Position numbers and translations under genes: made by a program. Below are positions 25,906 to 35,073 of a stretch of 54,079 bases of DNA, piece after piece (position 1 is the stretch's first letter; each line of letters begins with the position of its first letter). Below the pieces are notes generated by a model. That model saw only the letters and a program-made list of their open reading frames with translations. It did no database searches and was not told where the DNA came from. The stretch covers positions 1 through 54,079 of the forward strand of contig JAHJLB010000012.1 in assembly GCA_018822105.1 (NCBI GenBank), in the 5' to 3' direction. The DNA comes from Pseudomonadota bacterium (GTDB taxonomy: Bacteria; Desulfobacterota; Desulfovibrionia; Desulfovibrionales; Desulfovibrionaceae).

Positions 25906-27888
25906 ATGCCTGAGCCCAGACGCACCCTCTCCGCCAAGGAGCGCGGCCTGGCCGTCGGCTGTGCCGTGCTCGCGCTGTACTGCGGCCTGTTCCTGGCCTT
26001 CCCGAACGCCCTGGCGCGCCTGGAGCTGTCCCTGTCCGACCTGCGCTTCCGCCTGGCCGCCCGGCCCCTGGCGCACCCGGACATCGTGCACCTGGACATC
26101 GACGACGCCTCGGTGCGCATGTTCGGGAAATGGCCCCTCAAGCGCTCGGTCCACGCCCAGGTGCTGGACATCCTCACGGACTGCGGGGTGTCGCTGGTGG
26201 CCTACGACGTCGTGTTTCACGGCCCCTCTTCCCCAGGCGGGGCCGGGGAAAAGGGCGAGGCCGAGGACGCGGCCCTGGAGGCGGCCATCGCCCACAACGG
26301 CCATGTGGTCTTTCCCGTGGGCGTGGGCCTGGTGCAGGAGCCGGAAGTGGTGCGCCTGACCCCCGAGGCTGACGACCTGCCGCTCCTGCCCTCGCTCTTG
26401 CCGCCGGGGCAGGTGCACGTGCCGGCCCTGCGCCAGGCCGAGAAGACCTTCCTGCCCCTGGCCCGCCTCGCGCGCCACTGCCAGGGCCTGGGCCATGTGG
26501 CCGCCACCCCCGACGCGGACGGCACCTACCGGCACATGCCGCTCTACGTGGGCTACCACGGCCAGCTCCTGCCCTCCCTGGCCCTGACCTCGGTGCTGCG
26601 GCACCTGAACGCCAAGGCCCTGGCCCGGCCCGGAGCGCTGGACATCTCCTGGCCCGGCGGCAGCCTGAGCGTGCCCACGGACCCGCAGGGCATGCTGCCC
26701 GTGAACCTCGCCGCGCCCTGGGGCAACGGGTTCTGGCACCTGTCCTACGCCGAGGTGCTGGAGTCCGCCGCCGACCCGGCGCGCCTGGCCTTCCTGCGCC
26801 AGGGGCTGCGCGGCAAGCTCGTGGTGGTGGGGCTGGCCGCCTCGGGCACCACGGACATCAAGGCCACGCCGCTCTCCCCGGCCGAGCCCCTGGTGACCCT
26901 GCACGCCAACCTCGTGAACACCATCCTCACCCGCTCCTTCCTGCGCCAGGCTCCGGCCTGGGCCTCGGCGGTCTTTGCCGCGTGCTTCCTGGCGATCATC
27001 ACCGCATGCTTCCTGCGCCTGCCCATCCGCGTGTTCCTGCCCGTGAGCGTGGGCCTCGCCGCGCTCTGCCCGGCCACGGCCCTCGCCGTCTACCTGGGCA
27101 CCGGCCTGGCCCTGAACCTGACCGGCAGCGCCCTGGCCTGCGCGCTCTTCGTGCTGGCCCTGCTGGCCGACGGCCTGGCCCGCACCGCCGGGGAGAGCGC
27201 CCGCCAGCGGCGCATGCTCGAAGCCTATTTCTCCCCCAGCATCGCCCGGCAGATCCTGGAGTCCGGCACAGACATCATGGAGGGCCGGGGCGTGGACCTG
27301 TCCATCATGTTCTCCGACATCGCCGGGTTCACGGCCATGAGCGACCACATGGAGCCCGCCGAAGTGCAGCGCTTCCTGGGCGAATACCTGGAGGAGATGA
27401 CCGCCTGCATCTTCCGCCACGGCGGGGCCGTGGACAAGTTCATGGGCGACGGCATCATGGCCTTTTTCGGCTACCCCGAGACCCCCGGCGTGGACTCCGT
27501 GGAGAACGCCCGGCGCTCGGCCCTCTCCGCCGTGGCCGCGAGCGTGGACATGCAGGCCGCCCTGCTGCGCCTGAACGAGCGCTGGCGCGCCCAGGGCCGC
27601 CAGGAGATCCTGGCGCGCATCGGCGTGAACACCGGGCACTGCGTGGTGGGCGACATGGGCTCGGCCAGCCGCCGCGAATTCACCCTGCTGGGCCGCAACG
27701 TGAACTTGGCCCAGCGCCTGGAGTCCAACGCCCCCAGGGGCGGCATCCTCATCAGCGCCCGCACCGCGGCCCTGGTGCGCGACCAGTTCAACCTGGACCA
27801 GCCCTCCTTCATCAAGGTCAAGGGCTTTGACAAGGAGATCGAGGTCGTCACCGTGCGCCTGCCCGGGGCCGGCGCCTGCGAAGCTTAA
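25906..27888 (+). CDS. CHASE2-domain class III adenylate/guanylate cyclase
   Basis: 660 residues: a membrane helix near 15-35, a CHASE2 extracytoplasmic sensor (about 40-330, with VHLDIDDASVRMFGKWP), three close membrane helices (about 345-435), a linker, and a catalytic domain (about 465-650). The metal aspartates lie in MFSDIAGFT and KFMGDGIMAFFG; GRNVNLAQRLES holds transition-state Asn/Arg. It should make cAMP (Lys in DKFMGD favours ATP) in response to an external or envelope signal. It ends in a long hairpin. Confidence 0.9.
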   Translation: MPEPRRTLSAKERGLAVGCAVLALYCGLFLAFPNALARLELSLSDLRFRLAARPLAHPDIVHLDIDDASVRMFGKWPLKRSVHAQVLDILTDCGVSLVAYDVVFHGPSSPGGAGEKGEAEDAALEAAIAHNGHVVFPVGVGLVQEPEVVRLTPEADDLPLLPSLLPPGQVHVPALRQAEKTFLPLARLARHCQGLGHVAATPDADGTYRHMPLYVGYHGQLLPSLALTSVLRHLNAKALARPGALDISWPGGSLSVPTDPQGMLPVNLAAPWGNGFWHLSYAEVLESAADPARLAFLRQGLRGKLVVVGLAASGTTDIKATPLSPAEPLVTLHANLVNTILTRSFLRQAPAWASAVFAACFLAIITACFLRLPIRVFLPVSVGLAALCPATALAVYLGTGLALNLTGSALACALFVLALLADGLARTAGESARQRRMLEAYFSPSIARQILESGTDIMEGRGVDLSIMFSDIAGFTAMSDHMEPAEVQRFLGEYLEEMTACIFRHGGAVDKFMGDGIMAFFGYPETPGVDSVENARRSALSAVAASVDMQAALLRLNERWRAQGRQEILARIGVNTGHCVVGDMGSASRREFTLLGRNVNLAQRLESNAPRGGILISARTAALVRDQFNLDQPSFIKVKGFDKEIEVVTVRLPGAGACEA

Positions 27889-27946
27889 AGCCTCCGGGGG
27901 CTGGGGCACAGCCGCCGCCCCGGTTCAGCTCTGCCCCTCGCCCCAA

Positions 27947-27990
27947 GCCGAAAGGGCCGCTTCAGGTCTTCCTGAAGCGGCCCTTTCGGC
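27947..27990. terminator. Long perfect hairpin between convergent cyclase and cobB
   Basis: A 20-bp perfect stem (27947-27966 / 27971-27990) with loop TCTT, reading GCCGAAAGGGCC... on the plus side. A second hairpin, CGGGGGCC / GGCCCCCG (28004-28022), follows. Neither has a clear T run, but their position between convergent genes fits transcription ends in both directions. Confidence 0.7.
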
Positions 27991-28042
27991 GCAACGGGGG
28001 GTCCGGGGGCCTCAGGCCCCCGGCCGCCGGAGGCCCGCCAGC

Positions 28043-29458
28043 CTATCTGTCCCTGTATTCCTGGGCGGCGCGCACGAAGTTGGGCGCCCAGTGGGGCGTG
28101 CCCAGGGCGTGGATATGCGTGTAGGCGGCGAAGGTGCCGCCTCGGACCAGCCCGTCGCAGCCGTTCATCATGCCGCGCCCGCGCAGCATCTCAAGGGCCA
28201 GGGCCGGAGCCAGGGCTGAAGGATCAGCGGAGGCGCCGGGCTCCATGCAGGCCGAGTAGTGGAATTCATGCCCGGTGATCTTCGCTCCCAGGGGATGGAA
28301 GGGGTTTTCCGCCCGCACCAGGGCCTCCACGTAGCCCAGGCCCTGGGGTCTGGGGCACAGCCGCGTGGAGAACGGGAAGACCCCGGCCAGCTCGTGCGCG
28401 CCGTCCTCCAGGCTCAGGCTGGCGCAGAGGTACATGAACCCCCCGCATTCGGCGTAGATGGGCAGCCCGGCCTGGGCCAGGGCGCGCACGCGCCCGCGCA
28501 CCGCGGTGTTGGCCGAGAGCCCGGCGGCCTGGGTCTCGGGGAAGCCGCCGCCCAGGTACAGGCCGTGGATCTCCGGCCAGTCGGCGCTGGAAAGCAGGCT
28601 CAGGCGCTCAAGGCGCGCCCCGGCGCGCTCCAGGGCTTCGAGGTTCTCGGGGTAGTAGAACCACAGCGCGGCGTCGTGCACGTAGCCGATGACCGGTCCC
28701 TCGGCGCCGCCCAGGCCGGACAGCTCCGGGCTGGGCCAGGGCACAGGGGCGACGGAGGCCGGGGCGCTCGCGGCCTGGGCCAGCCGCAGCACGCGGTCCA
28801 CGTCCACCCAGCGCTCCACCGTGGCGGCCATGGCGTCGAGGGCCTCTTCGCGGCCGGCGAACTCCTGGTCGGAGACCAGTCCCATGTGCCGTTCGGGTAT
28901 GGGGTTTTCGGAAGATTTTGGCAGCGCGCCCAGCACCGGCACCCCGGCCAGGTCCTCGATGCACTGCGTGAGGATGTTGCGGTGGCGTTCGCCAGCCGTG
29001 CGGTTCAGGATGACCCCGGCCAGGTTCAGCCCCGGCTCGAAGGCGCGGCATCCGGCCACGATGGCCGCCGCGGTGCGGGTCATCTTGGTGGCGTCGAGGA
29101 CCAGGACCACCGGCGCGTCGAGCTGGCGGGCCAGCTCCGCGGTGGAGCAGGTGCCCTGGACGTCCTTGCCGTCAAAGAGCCCCCGGTTGCCCTCGATGAT
29201 GGAGATGTCCGCCCCGGAGGCCTTTTCCTGGAACAGGGCGGCCATGACCTCGCGCTTGAGCAGGAAGGGGTCGAGGTTGCAGGCCGTGGCCCGCGCGGCC
29301 AGGGAGAGCCAGGCGGCGTCGATGTAGTCCGGGCCTTTCTTGAAGGGCCGCGCGCTTAGGCCGCGGCGGGAAAAGGCGCGCGCCAGCCCGGCGGAGACGA
29401 AGGTCTTGCCTGCGCCGCCGGAAAGCCCGGCCAGGATGATGCGGGGGAAGGATGTCAT
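28043..29458 (-). CDS. cobB: Cobyrinate a,c-diamide synthase
   Basis: A 471-residue ATP- and glutamine-dependent amidase that amidates cobyrinate (or hydrogenobyrinate), or possibly sirohydrochlorin-type substrates. The N-terminal dethiobiotin-synthetase-like domain has GLSGGAGKT. The C-terminal class I glutaminase has the nucleophile in YAECGGFMYL and a final histidine region. In Desulfovibrio this gene follows dsrABD. Here a terminator separates it from dsrD, so its expression may be lower or independent. Confidence 0.93.
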   Translation of the reverse strand: MTSFPRIILAGLSGGAGKTFVSAGLARAFSRRGLSARPFKKGPDYIDAAWLSLAARATACNLDPFLLKREVMAALFQEKASGADISIIEGNRGLFDGKDVQGTCSTAELARQLDAPVVLVLDATKMTRTAAAIVAGCRAFEPGLNLAGVILNRTAGERHRNILTQCIEDLAGVPVLGALPKSSENPIPERHMGLVSDQEFAGREEALDAMAATVERWVDVDRVLRLAQAASAPASVAPVPWPSPELSGLGGAEGPVIGYVHDAALWFYYPENLEALERAGARLERLSLLSSADWPEIHGLYLGGGFPETQAAGLSANTAVRGRVRALAQAGLPIYAECGGFMYLCASLSLEDGAHELAGVFPFSTRLCPRPQGLGYVEALVRAENPFHPLGAKITGHEFHYSACMEPGASADPSALAPALALEMLRGRGMMNGCDGLVRGGTFAAYTHIHALGTPHWAPNFVRAAQEYRDR

Positions 29459-29490
29459 GCTGCGGCCCAGGGAAGCGAGTGGCGGCCCGA

Positions 29491-29525
29491 AACGAGAAAA
29501 GCCTTGCCCAGATGCTGGGCAAGGC
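29491..29525 (-). terminator. Terminator between dsrD and cobB
   Basis: GCCTTGCCCAG (29501-29511) pairs perfectly with CTGGGCAAGGC (29515-29525) around loop ATG. In the minus direction it is followed by TTTTCTCGTT. This is a good Rho-independent signal 33 bases after the dsrD stop and before the cobB start. Confidence 0.85.
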
Positions 29526-29557
29526 CCCTCGAACAGAATCCGAAACGGAAGAGGAGG

Positions 29558-29800
29558 CTAGTCCTCGCCGTCGGCGTGCTTGCCAGCGCCGTGCAGGCCG
29601 TACATGGAGGTGCTGCCGCTGGACCAGAAGACCAGGACTTCCTCGTTGATCATCTGGGTCAGGATCTTCTTGACGTCGCGGCCTTTCTCCTCGGGGAAAA
29701 GGGCGGTGAAGTCGTTGAAGTAGAACTTGCTCTTGCTCTTGGCCTTGGAGTTGATGAACTCAACAATCTTGGCCTTGGCTTCTTCGTAAACGAGCGCCAT
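29558..29800 (-). CDS. dsrD: Dissimilatory sulfite reductase accessory protein DsrD
   Basis: An 80-residue winged-helix protein (KFYFNDFTALFP, VKKILTQMINEEVLVFWSSG), normal for DsrD. DsrD is established as an allosteric activator of DsrAB rather than a DNA-binding regulator. It lies 65 bases after dsrB. The short length, Lys-rich N terminus and position are those of the Desulfovibrio gene. Confidence 0.97.
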   Translation of the reverse strand: MALVYEEAKAKIVEFINSKAKSKSKFYFNDFTALFPEEKGRDVKKILTQMINEEVLVFWSSGSTSMYGLHGAGKHADGED

Positions 29801-29865
29801 GGTGTTGCCCCTTTTGTTGTGAGGGGCGCGAAGGTTGCCCTCCGCGCCCCGTTGTCAGTCGTCGG

Positions 29866-31011
29866 CTAGAACTTGAACTGGGTGGTCTGGCGCCAAGTGT
29901 AGTACGCCGGATCACGGAAGTCGTCGATCAAGTGGGAGGAGAACTCCAGATCGCACTTCTCGAAGAAGCGCTCCCAGCCGATGCGGTTGGCCCAGTCGCC
30001 CAGGCGCTCGTACTTGCGGGCGTCAGCGGCGTAGGCGTCCAGGATCTTCTTGATGACCTTGGTCATTTTCGGCCAACGCGGGGGCTCGTTGGGGATGAAG
30101 GGCACCACGACCTTGGAGAACTTGGGCGTGGTGATGCGGTTGCTGATCTTGCCGCCGACCATGATGGCGATGCCGTCACCGGTCTTGTCGGCAAGGGGCA
30201 TGGCCGGGCACATGGTGTAGCAGTTGCCGCAGAACATGCAACGCTCGTTCTTGACGGCCACGGTGTTGACCTGCTTGCCCTGGAACTCGACCTTGGTGGG
30301 GCGGATGGCGCCGGTGGGACAGGCAGCGACGGCCAGGGGCACTTCGCAGATGTTGTCCACGCTCTCGTGGTCGATGATAGGAGGCTTGCGGTGGATGCCC
30401 AGGATGGCGATGTCGGAGCAGTGCACCGCGCCGCACATGTTCAGGCAGCAAGCCATGGAGATGCGCACGGGGGCGGGCAGACGCATGTTGGTGAACTCTT
30501 CGAACACCACGTCCATGGTCGCCTTCACGGTGCCGGAGGCGTCCGTGGCGGGCGTGTGGCAGTGGACCCAGCCCTGGGTGTGCACGATGTTGGTGACGCC
30601 GGCGCCGGTGCCGCCAACGGGGAACTTGTAGGAACCGCCGGAGAACTTGCGGCTGTTCAGCTCGGCCTTGAGGGTCTTGGCCTCCTCAAGGGTGCCGACC
30701 ATGAACTCGATGTTGTTGCGGGTGGTGAAGCGCAGGTGGCCACCGCAGAACTTGTCGGCGATGTCGCAGATCTCGCGGATGTGGGTGACGCCCATGAGAC
30801 GGGCGGCGCCGCAGCGGACCGTGTAGACCTTGTCACCGGAGAGGCCGACGTGCAGCAGGACGCCCGGCTCGATGATCTCGTGGTAGTCCCAGGCGCCTTT
30901 GTTCTTGGCCAGGACCGGGGGCAGGAAGTCCGAGAAGTGACGCGGACCGATGTCGGTGATGCGTCCCTCCATCGGTTTGGCGGGATTGTATCCGGCAGAA
31001 ATGAAAGCCAT
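29866..31011 (-). CDS. dsrB: Dissimilatory sulfite reductase beta subunit
   Basis: 381 residues. It binds siroheme and [4Fe-4S] clusters in the DsrA2B2 complex, which reduces sulfite with transfer to Dsr[14 protein letters not shown] gives the siroheme-cluster cysteines. [15 protein letters not shown] is the inserted ferredoxin domain. [12 protein letters not shown] and WVHCHTP are typical DsrB. The start [16 protein letters not shown] is preceded by AGGAGG and lies 20 bases after dsrA. Confidence 0.98.
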   Translation of the reverse strand: MAFISAGYNPAKPMEGRITDIGPRHFSDFLPPVLAKNKGAWDYHEIIEPGVLLHVGLSGDKVYTVRCGAARLMGVTHIREICDIADKFCGGHLRFTTRNNIEFMVGTLEEAKTLKAELNSRKFSGGSYKFPVGGTGAGVTNIVHTQGWVHCHTPATDASGTVKATMDVVFEEFTNMRLPAPVRISMACCLNMCGAVHCSDIAILGIHRKPPIIDHESVDNICEVPLAVAACPTGAIRPTKVEFQGKQVNTVAVKNERCMFCGNCYTMCPAMPLADKTGDGIAIMVGGKISNRITTPKFSKVVVPFIPNEPPRWPKMTKVIKKILDAYAADARKYERLGDWANRIGWERFFEKCDLEFSSHLIDDFRDPAYYTWRQTTQFKF

Positions 31012-31031
31012 GTTGTTTCCTCCTGTCCTTC

Positions 31032-32345
31032 TTATTTCTGGTGTCTGGAGCGGTAATCGGAGATCTCGCGCTGCCAGCCGCCTTCCACTTCTTCTTCCTT
31101 CCAGAAGATGTAGGGATTGTGGCGGGGTTCCTTCACGTGACGCGGATCGGCCTTGGTGCCGGTGACTTCAAGAAGCTTGGCGAAGCCGAGGCGCTTCAGG
31201 GTCTCACCGATGCGCTCGCGGTTCTTGCCTTCTTCCATCCACCAATCCCAGGTGGCTTCGATGAATTCCTTGACCCCAGCGTAGTCGTCATCGACCTTGA
31301 TGAAGGGGATGGCGAGGGAACCCATCTGCGGGCCGTCGAGGATCGGGGCCTTGGCGCCGACCAGGATGGAGCAGCCGCGGTCGTTGCCGATCTTCAGCGC
31401 GCGGGGCATGACGCAGATGCAGTGCATGCAGCGAACGCATTCCTTGTTGTTGATCTCCAGCTTGCCGCCCTCGTAGCGGATGCACTGGCTGGGGCACAGG
31501 GCGACGACTTCCTTCTGGATGTCGAACTTGCCCCAGTCGCGGCCGGCGTGGGCGCCGGCGTTGGGGGCGATTTCGCCGCCCACGTAAGCGGCCACGACCT
31601 TCTGGTCGACGCGGATCTCGTCACGCCAGGTGCCGATGAAGCTCATATCGGAACGGGCGATGGAGGCCACGCAGCACAGGGAGCAGGCGTCGAACTTGAA
31701 CTTGAACTTGTAGGGGAAGGCGGGGCGGTGCAGCTCGTCCTGGTACTCGTTGGTCAGATTGTAGCACATTTCCTGCGAATCGTAGCAGGCGTACTCGCAG
31801 CGGCTCTCGCCGAGGCAGCAGGAGGGGGTGCGCAGGTTGGAGCCCGAGCCGCCCAGGTCGTTGTTCATGTTGTGGGTCACTTCCCAGAAGATCTCTTCCA
31901 GCTGGGGAGTGCTGGTGCCCAGGAGCACGATGTCGCCGGTGGCGCCGTGCATGTTGGTCAGGCCGGAGCCGCGCAGTTCCCACAGGTCGCAGAGCTGACG
32001 CAGGAAGTCGGTCTTGTAGTACATGCCGGAGGGCTGGTTCAGGCGAACGGTGTGGAAGTGGGCCACGCCGGGGTACTTCTCGGGCTGGTCGCAGTAGCGG
32101 CCGATGACGCCGCCGCCGTAGCCGAACACGCCCACGATGCCGCCGTGCTTCCAGTGGGTCTCACCTTCGACATAGGACAGCTCAAGGATACCCAGCAGGT
32201 CGTCCGGGCACTCTGCGGGAATCTGGAAGTCGATGCCCTTCGGATTCGCGTATCTGCTCGCAATCTCCTGCTTGATGTCGGACACAAAGCTGGGCCACGG
32301 GCCGCTTTCCAGCTGGTCCAACAAGGGGGTTTTGTGTTTCGCCAT
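31032..32345 (-). CDS. dsrA: Dissimilatory sulfite reductase alpha subunit
   Basis: 437 residues. The siroheme/[4Fe-4S] cysteines lie in [15 protein letters not shown] and CSLCCVAS, and the ferredoxin domain in [13 protein letters not shown]. The start [15 protein letters not shown] is preceded by GGAGGTT; an earlier in-frame start at 32390 has no such site. It is first in dsrABD, the core of dissimilatory sulfate/sulfite respiration, and marks the genome as a sulfate or sulfite reducer. Confidence 0.98.
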   Translation of the reverse strand: MAKHKTPLLDQLESGPWPSFVSDIKQEIASRYANPKGIDFQIPAECPDDLLGILELSYVEGETHWKHGGIVGVFGYGGGVIGRYCDQPEKYPGVAHFHTVRLNQPSGMYYKTDFLRQLCDLWELRGSGLTNMHGATGDIVLLGTSTPQLEEIFWEVTHNMNNDLGGSGSNLRTPSCCLGESRCEYACYDSQEMCYNLTNEYQDELHRPAFPYKFKFKFDACSLCCVASIARSDMSFIGTWRDEIRVDQKVVAAYVGGEIAPNAGAHAGRDWGKFDIQKEVVALCPSQCIRYEGGKLEINNKECVRCMHCICVMPRALKIGNDRGCSILVGAKAPILDGPQMGSLAIPFIKVDDDYAGVKEFIEATWDWWMEEGKNRERIGETLKRLGFAKLLEVTGTKADPRHVKEPRHNPYIFWKEEEVEGGWQREISDYRSRHQK

Positions 32346-32672
32346 TCCCTTAACCTCCGTTGTTTGATTTAAGATGTTGCCACACTCCAAACCATCCGGC
32401 TTACGCCCGCTGGCGCGCGGACCACGCCGGATGCCTTTTCCTCTATCCTGATCCTGCGAAACGCCAACAGAACGAATTGGCAGAAAAATCCAACCCCGTC
32501 CAAGTCAAGCGCATGATTCCTGATCTGTTACGGAAAATCCACCGTCCCTGTCAACATAAATCCGGTAATACACGCTCTGCGGCAAGCAATCCGCCAGCCG
32601 CGCCGCCCTTCCGGGGCCGTTCTGGCGGGTTGCTTTCCGGCCCGTGCCAGGGTAAGCAGCTTATCCCGATGA
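32346..32672. other. dsrA upstream regulatory region
   Basis: About 330 bases without a gene, lower in GC than the flanks. It holds the dsrA promoter on the minus strand and the start of the divergent YkgJ-like gene. Two minus-strand TTGAC boxes are seen (32549-32554 and 32503-32508); only the first has a plausible -10. No riboswitch or RNA gene is recognised. Confidence 0.55.
32525..32554 (-). promoter_or_regulatory. Candidate dsrA promoter
   Basis: On the minus strand TTGACA (complement of 32549-32554), an 18-base spacer and TAACAG (complement of 32525-32530). The -35 is perfect and the -10 poor. It would give a leader of about 170 bases, so a regulator may help. Confidence 0.4.
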
Positions 32673-33446
32673 GTGCTTCTGCATAGCAAAAAATCGACGC
32701 CGCAGGCAACAAAAATTTTGGAAAACGGACGCGAAAACCCCACGGCCCCCTGCCGCCGCTGCGGCACCTGCTGCCGCAAGGGCGGCCCTGCCCTGCACGC
32801 CCCGGACCTGCCCCTGTTCACCGGCCCGGACGCCCTCGACCTGTCCCTGGTGGTGACCCTGCGCGCAGGGGAGCTGGTCCACGACCAGCTCAAGGGCTGC
32901 CTCGCGCCCCTGGCCTCCGAGGTGCTCAAGCTGCGCAACAGGCCGGAAGCGCACGGCGGCCTGGGCTGCATCCTGCTCCACCCGGCGGACAATGCCTGCA
33001 CCCTCTATGAGCGCCGCCCGGCCGAGTGCCGCGCGCTGAGCTGCCGGGACACGGGCGAGCTGGCGGCCATGTATGAGGCGGACCGCCTGAGCCGCGCCGA
33101 TCTTCTGCCCGCCGGGCACGGGCTGCTGGCCGTCATGGCCGAGCACGAGGCCTTGGTCCCCGTGGCGCGCATAGCCCCCCTGGCCGCGGATTTGCGCGGC
33201 GGCGGCCAGGAGGCCCTGGACGCCGCTGCGGAGCTGGAGCGCATGGCCCTGGCGGACCGCGCCTTCCGCAAAGCGCTGTCCGAACGCGCGGGCATCGGTC
33301 CGGAATACCACGATTGCTTTCTCGGCCGCGCCGCCGGAGCCCTGTTCGCCGCTGCCGGCCTGAGCCTGCGCGCCGACGCCCGCCAGGGGCTGCGCGTGCA
33401 GCCCGACCCCCTTGCCCAGGTGCTGCCGCCCCGCCCCACTGCCTGA
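32673..33446 (+). CDS. YkgJ-family Cys-cluster (zinc/iron-chelating) protein
   Basis: 257 residues with the YkgJ (UPF0153-like) signature: CRRCGTCC near residue 27-34, then GCILL, CTLYERRPAEC and LSC. The cysteines probably bind zinc or an Fe-S cluster; no enzyme activity is assured. The start is uncertain. A GTG at 32673 is used, but no ribosome-binding site is clear, and a TTG at 32718 (LENGRENPT) is possible. It heads a short plus-strand run with a small unknown gene and a cation exchanger. Confidence 0.75.
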   Translation: MLLHSKKSTPQATKILENGRENPTAPCRRCGTCCRKGGPALHAPDLPLFTGPDALDLSLVVTLRAGELVHDQLKGCLAPLASEVLKLRNRPEAHGGLGCILLHPADNACTLYERRPAECRALSCRDTGELAAMYEADRLSRADLLPAGHGLLAVMAEHEALVPVARIAPLAADLRGGGQEALDAAAELERMALADRAFRKALSERAGIGPEYHDCFLGRAAGALFAAAGLSLRADARQGLRVQPDPLAQVLPPRPTA

Positions 33447-33464
33447 CTTCCCGGAGGATCGACC

Positions 33465-33722
33465 ATGAAGGACCAGCTAGGCCTCTACTATTACCCGGCC
33501 CCGCAGCACACGGAGGCGCGCATGTACGTGCGCCGCTTCGGCGGGCGCATCGAATTCCGCATGTGGCACCAGGGCGACCCGAGCGTCTGGGACAAGCACA
33601 ACTGGCTGTCCCTGGACGTCATCCAGCAGGCGGCGCAGATGTTCAAGGCCATGGGCAAGGAGTCCGACCCCACCGCCCTCTACGACGTCAGCGTGGCCGA
33701 GCGCCTGCTGGCCGACGAATAG
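33465..33722 (+). CDS. Small conserved-looking protein, unknown
   Basis: 85 residues, strong GGAGGATCGACC before ATG. It is rich in aromatic residues (GLYYYPAP, FRMWHQGDPSVWDKHNWLSL) and has no signal peptide or membrane segment. I do not recognise the family. It is 18 bases after the YkgJ-like gene and 19 before the exchanger gene, so it belongs to the same transcription unit. The codon use matches its neighbours, so it is a real gene. Confidence 0.75.
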   Translation: MKDQLGLYYYPAPQHTEARMYVRRFGGRIEFRMWHQGDPSVWDKHNWLSLDVIQQAAQMFKAMGKESDPTALYDVSVAERLLADE

Positions 33723-33741
33723 GCCCGGGCCGCAAAAAGCG

Positions 33742-34974
33742 ATGGACAAGAAACTCGCGCCCCTCCTCCTGGCAGCGCTCATCACCCTGCCCGGACTGTG
33801 GCTCAAGCTCTCCGGCACGCACCTCGCCCCGCCCCCGGCGGCGCTGCTCTCGGGCCTGGCCATCCTGGGCGCCTCGTTTCTGCTGCTCTGGGCCTGCGAC
33901 GTCGCCCAGATGGACATCCCGCAGACCCTGGCCCTGGCCGTGGTCGCCCTCATCGCCGTGCTGCCGGAATACGCCGTGGACATGTATTTCACCTGGCAGG
34001 CGGGCAAGAACCCCGGCTCGGACTACGCGCACTACGCCATCGCCAACATGACCGGGGCCAACCGCCTGCTCATCGGCGTGGCCTGGACGAGCATCGCCGC
34101 CATCCACTGGTACAAAACCCGCCGCAAGGTGTTTCTGAACCAGGACCAGCGCACCGAGGTGCTGTTCCTGGGCATGGCCACGGCCTACGCCTTCCTCGTG
34201 CCCATCAAGGGCAGCCTGGACTGGTACGACGGGCTGGTGTTCATCGGCATCTACCTCTGGTACCTGCGCCTGGCCAGCCAGCGCCCCTGCGAGGACTGCG
34301 AGCTGGAGGGCCCGGCCGAGCTCATCGGCGCGCTGCCCAAGGCCCGCCGCCAGGCGGCCACCCTGGGCCTGTTCCTCTTCGCCGCCGGGGTCATCCTGGC
34401 CAGCGCCGAGCTCTTCAGCGAGAACCTGGTGGCCTCGGGCAAGGTCTTCGGCATCAACGAGTTTTTGCTGGTGCAGTGGCTGGCGCCCATCGCCTCCGAG
34501 GCCCCGGAGTTCATCGTGGCCATCATGTTCGTGCTGCGCGGCCAGGCCGCCGTGGCCATGGGCAGCCTGCTCTCCAGCAAGCTCAACCAGTGGACGCTTC
34601 TGGTGGGCATGATCCCCGCCGTGTACGGCGTGTCCAGCGGCAGCTTCGCCCACCCTCTGCCCCTGGGGCCGTACCAGCTGCACGAGCTGTTCCTGACGGC
34701 GGCCCAGTCCCTGCTGGCCGTGGCGCTCTTGGCCTCCCTGTCCCTGGGCCCCGGGGCGGCGGTGCTGCTGTTCTGCATGTTCGCCGGCCAGCTGGCGAGC
34801 CCCTACGTGCTGGAAGCCCTGCGCCTGGACCTGCCCTGGGGCAACGGCACCGACGGCGCGCACCAGGCCTTCAGCGCGGCCTACGTGGCGCTGTTCCTCT
34901 GCGTGGCCTGGCTCAAGCGCCGGGACGTTTGGGAGCTGCGCCGAGGCGCGGCCGTGGAGCAGAGGATCATGTAG
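33742..34974 (+). CDS. Calcium/cation antiporter (CaCA family) membrane protein
   Basis: 410 residues, about ten membrane helices. The two alpha-repeats of the Na+/Ca2+ exchanger superfamily are visible: ALIAVLPEYAVDMYF followed by ANMTGANRLL, and LAPIASEAPEFIVAIMF followed by MGSLLSSKLNQWTL. Each holds the ion-binding Glu. A loop after helix four has a CEDC pair. It should exchange Ca2+ or a similar cation for Na+ or H+; the ion is not certain. Confidence 0.88.
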   Translation: MDKKLAPLLLAALITLPGLWLKLSGTHLAPPPAALLSGLAILGASFLLLWACDVAQMDIPQTLALAVVALIAVLPEYAVDMYFTWQAGKNPGSDYAHYAIANMTGANRLLIGVAWTSIAAIHWYKTRRKVFLNQDQRTEVLFLGMATAYAFLVPIKGSLDWYDGLVFIGIYLWYLRLASQRPCEDCELEGPAELIGALPKARRQAATLGLFLFAAGVILASAELFSENLVASGKVFGINEFLLVQWLAPIASEAPEFIVAIMFVLRGQAAVAMGSLLSSKLNQWTLLVGMIPAVYGVSSGSFAHPLPLGPYQLHELFLTAAQSLLAVALLASLSLGPGAAVLLFCMFAGQLASPYVLEALRLDLPWGNGTDGAHQAFSAAYVALFLCVAWLKRRDVWELRRGAAVEQRIM

Positions 34975-35011
34975 GGAGCCAACTCCCGCACAACGCGCCT
35001 CCACACGAGCA

Positions 35012-35047
35012 CGGCCCCGCAGCGTCCATCCAGACGCTGCGGGGCCG
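35012..35047. terminator. Terminator hairpin between exchanger and mauE-like gene
   Basis: CGGCCCCGCAGCGTC (35012-35026) pairs perfectly with GACGCTGCGGGGCCG (35033-35047), loop CATCCA. It lies between convergent genes; the plus side continues CTTGCATTT, a weak T-rich tail. Confidence 0.75.
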
Positions 35048-35073
35048 CTTGCATTTGGCGGCTCAGCGTTTCG

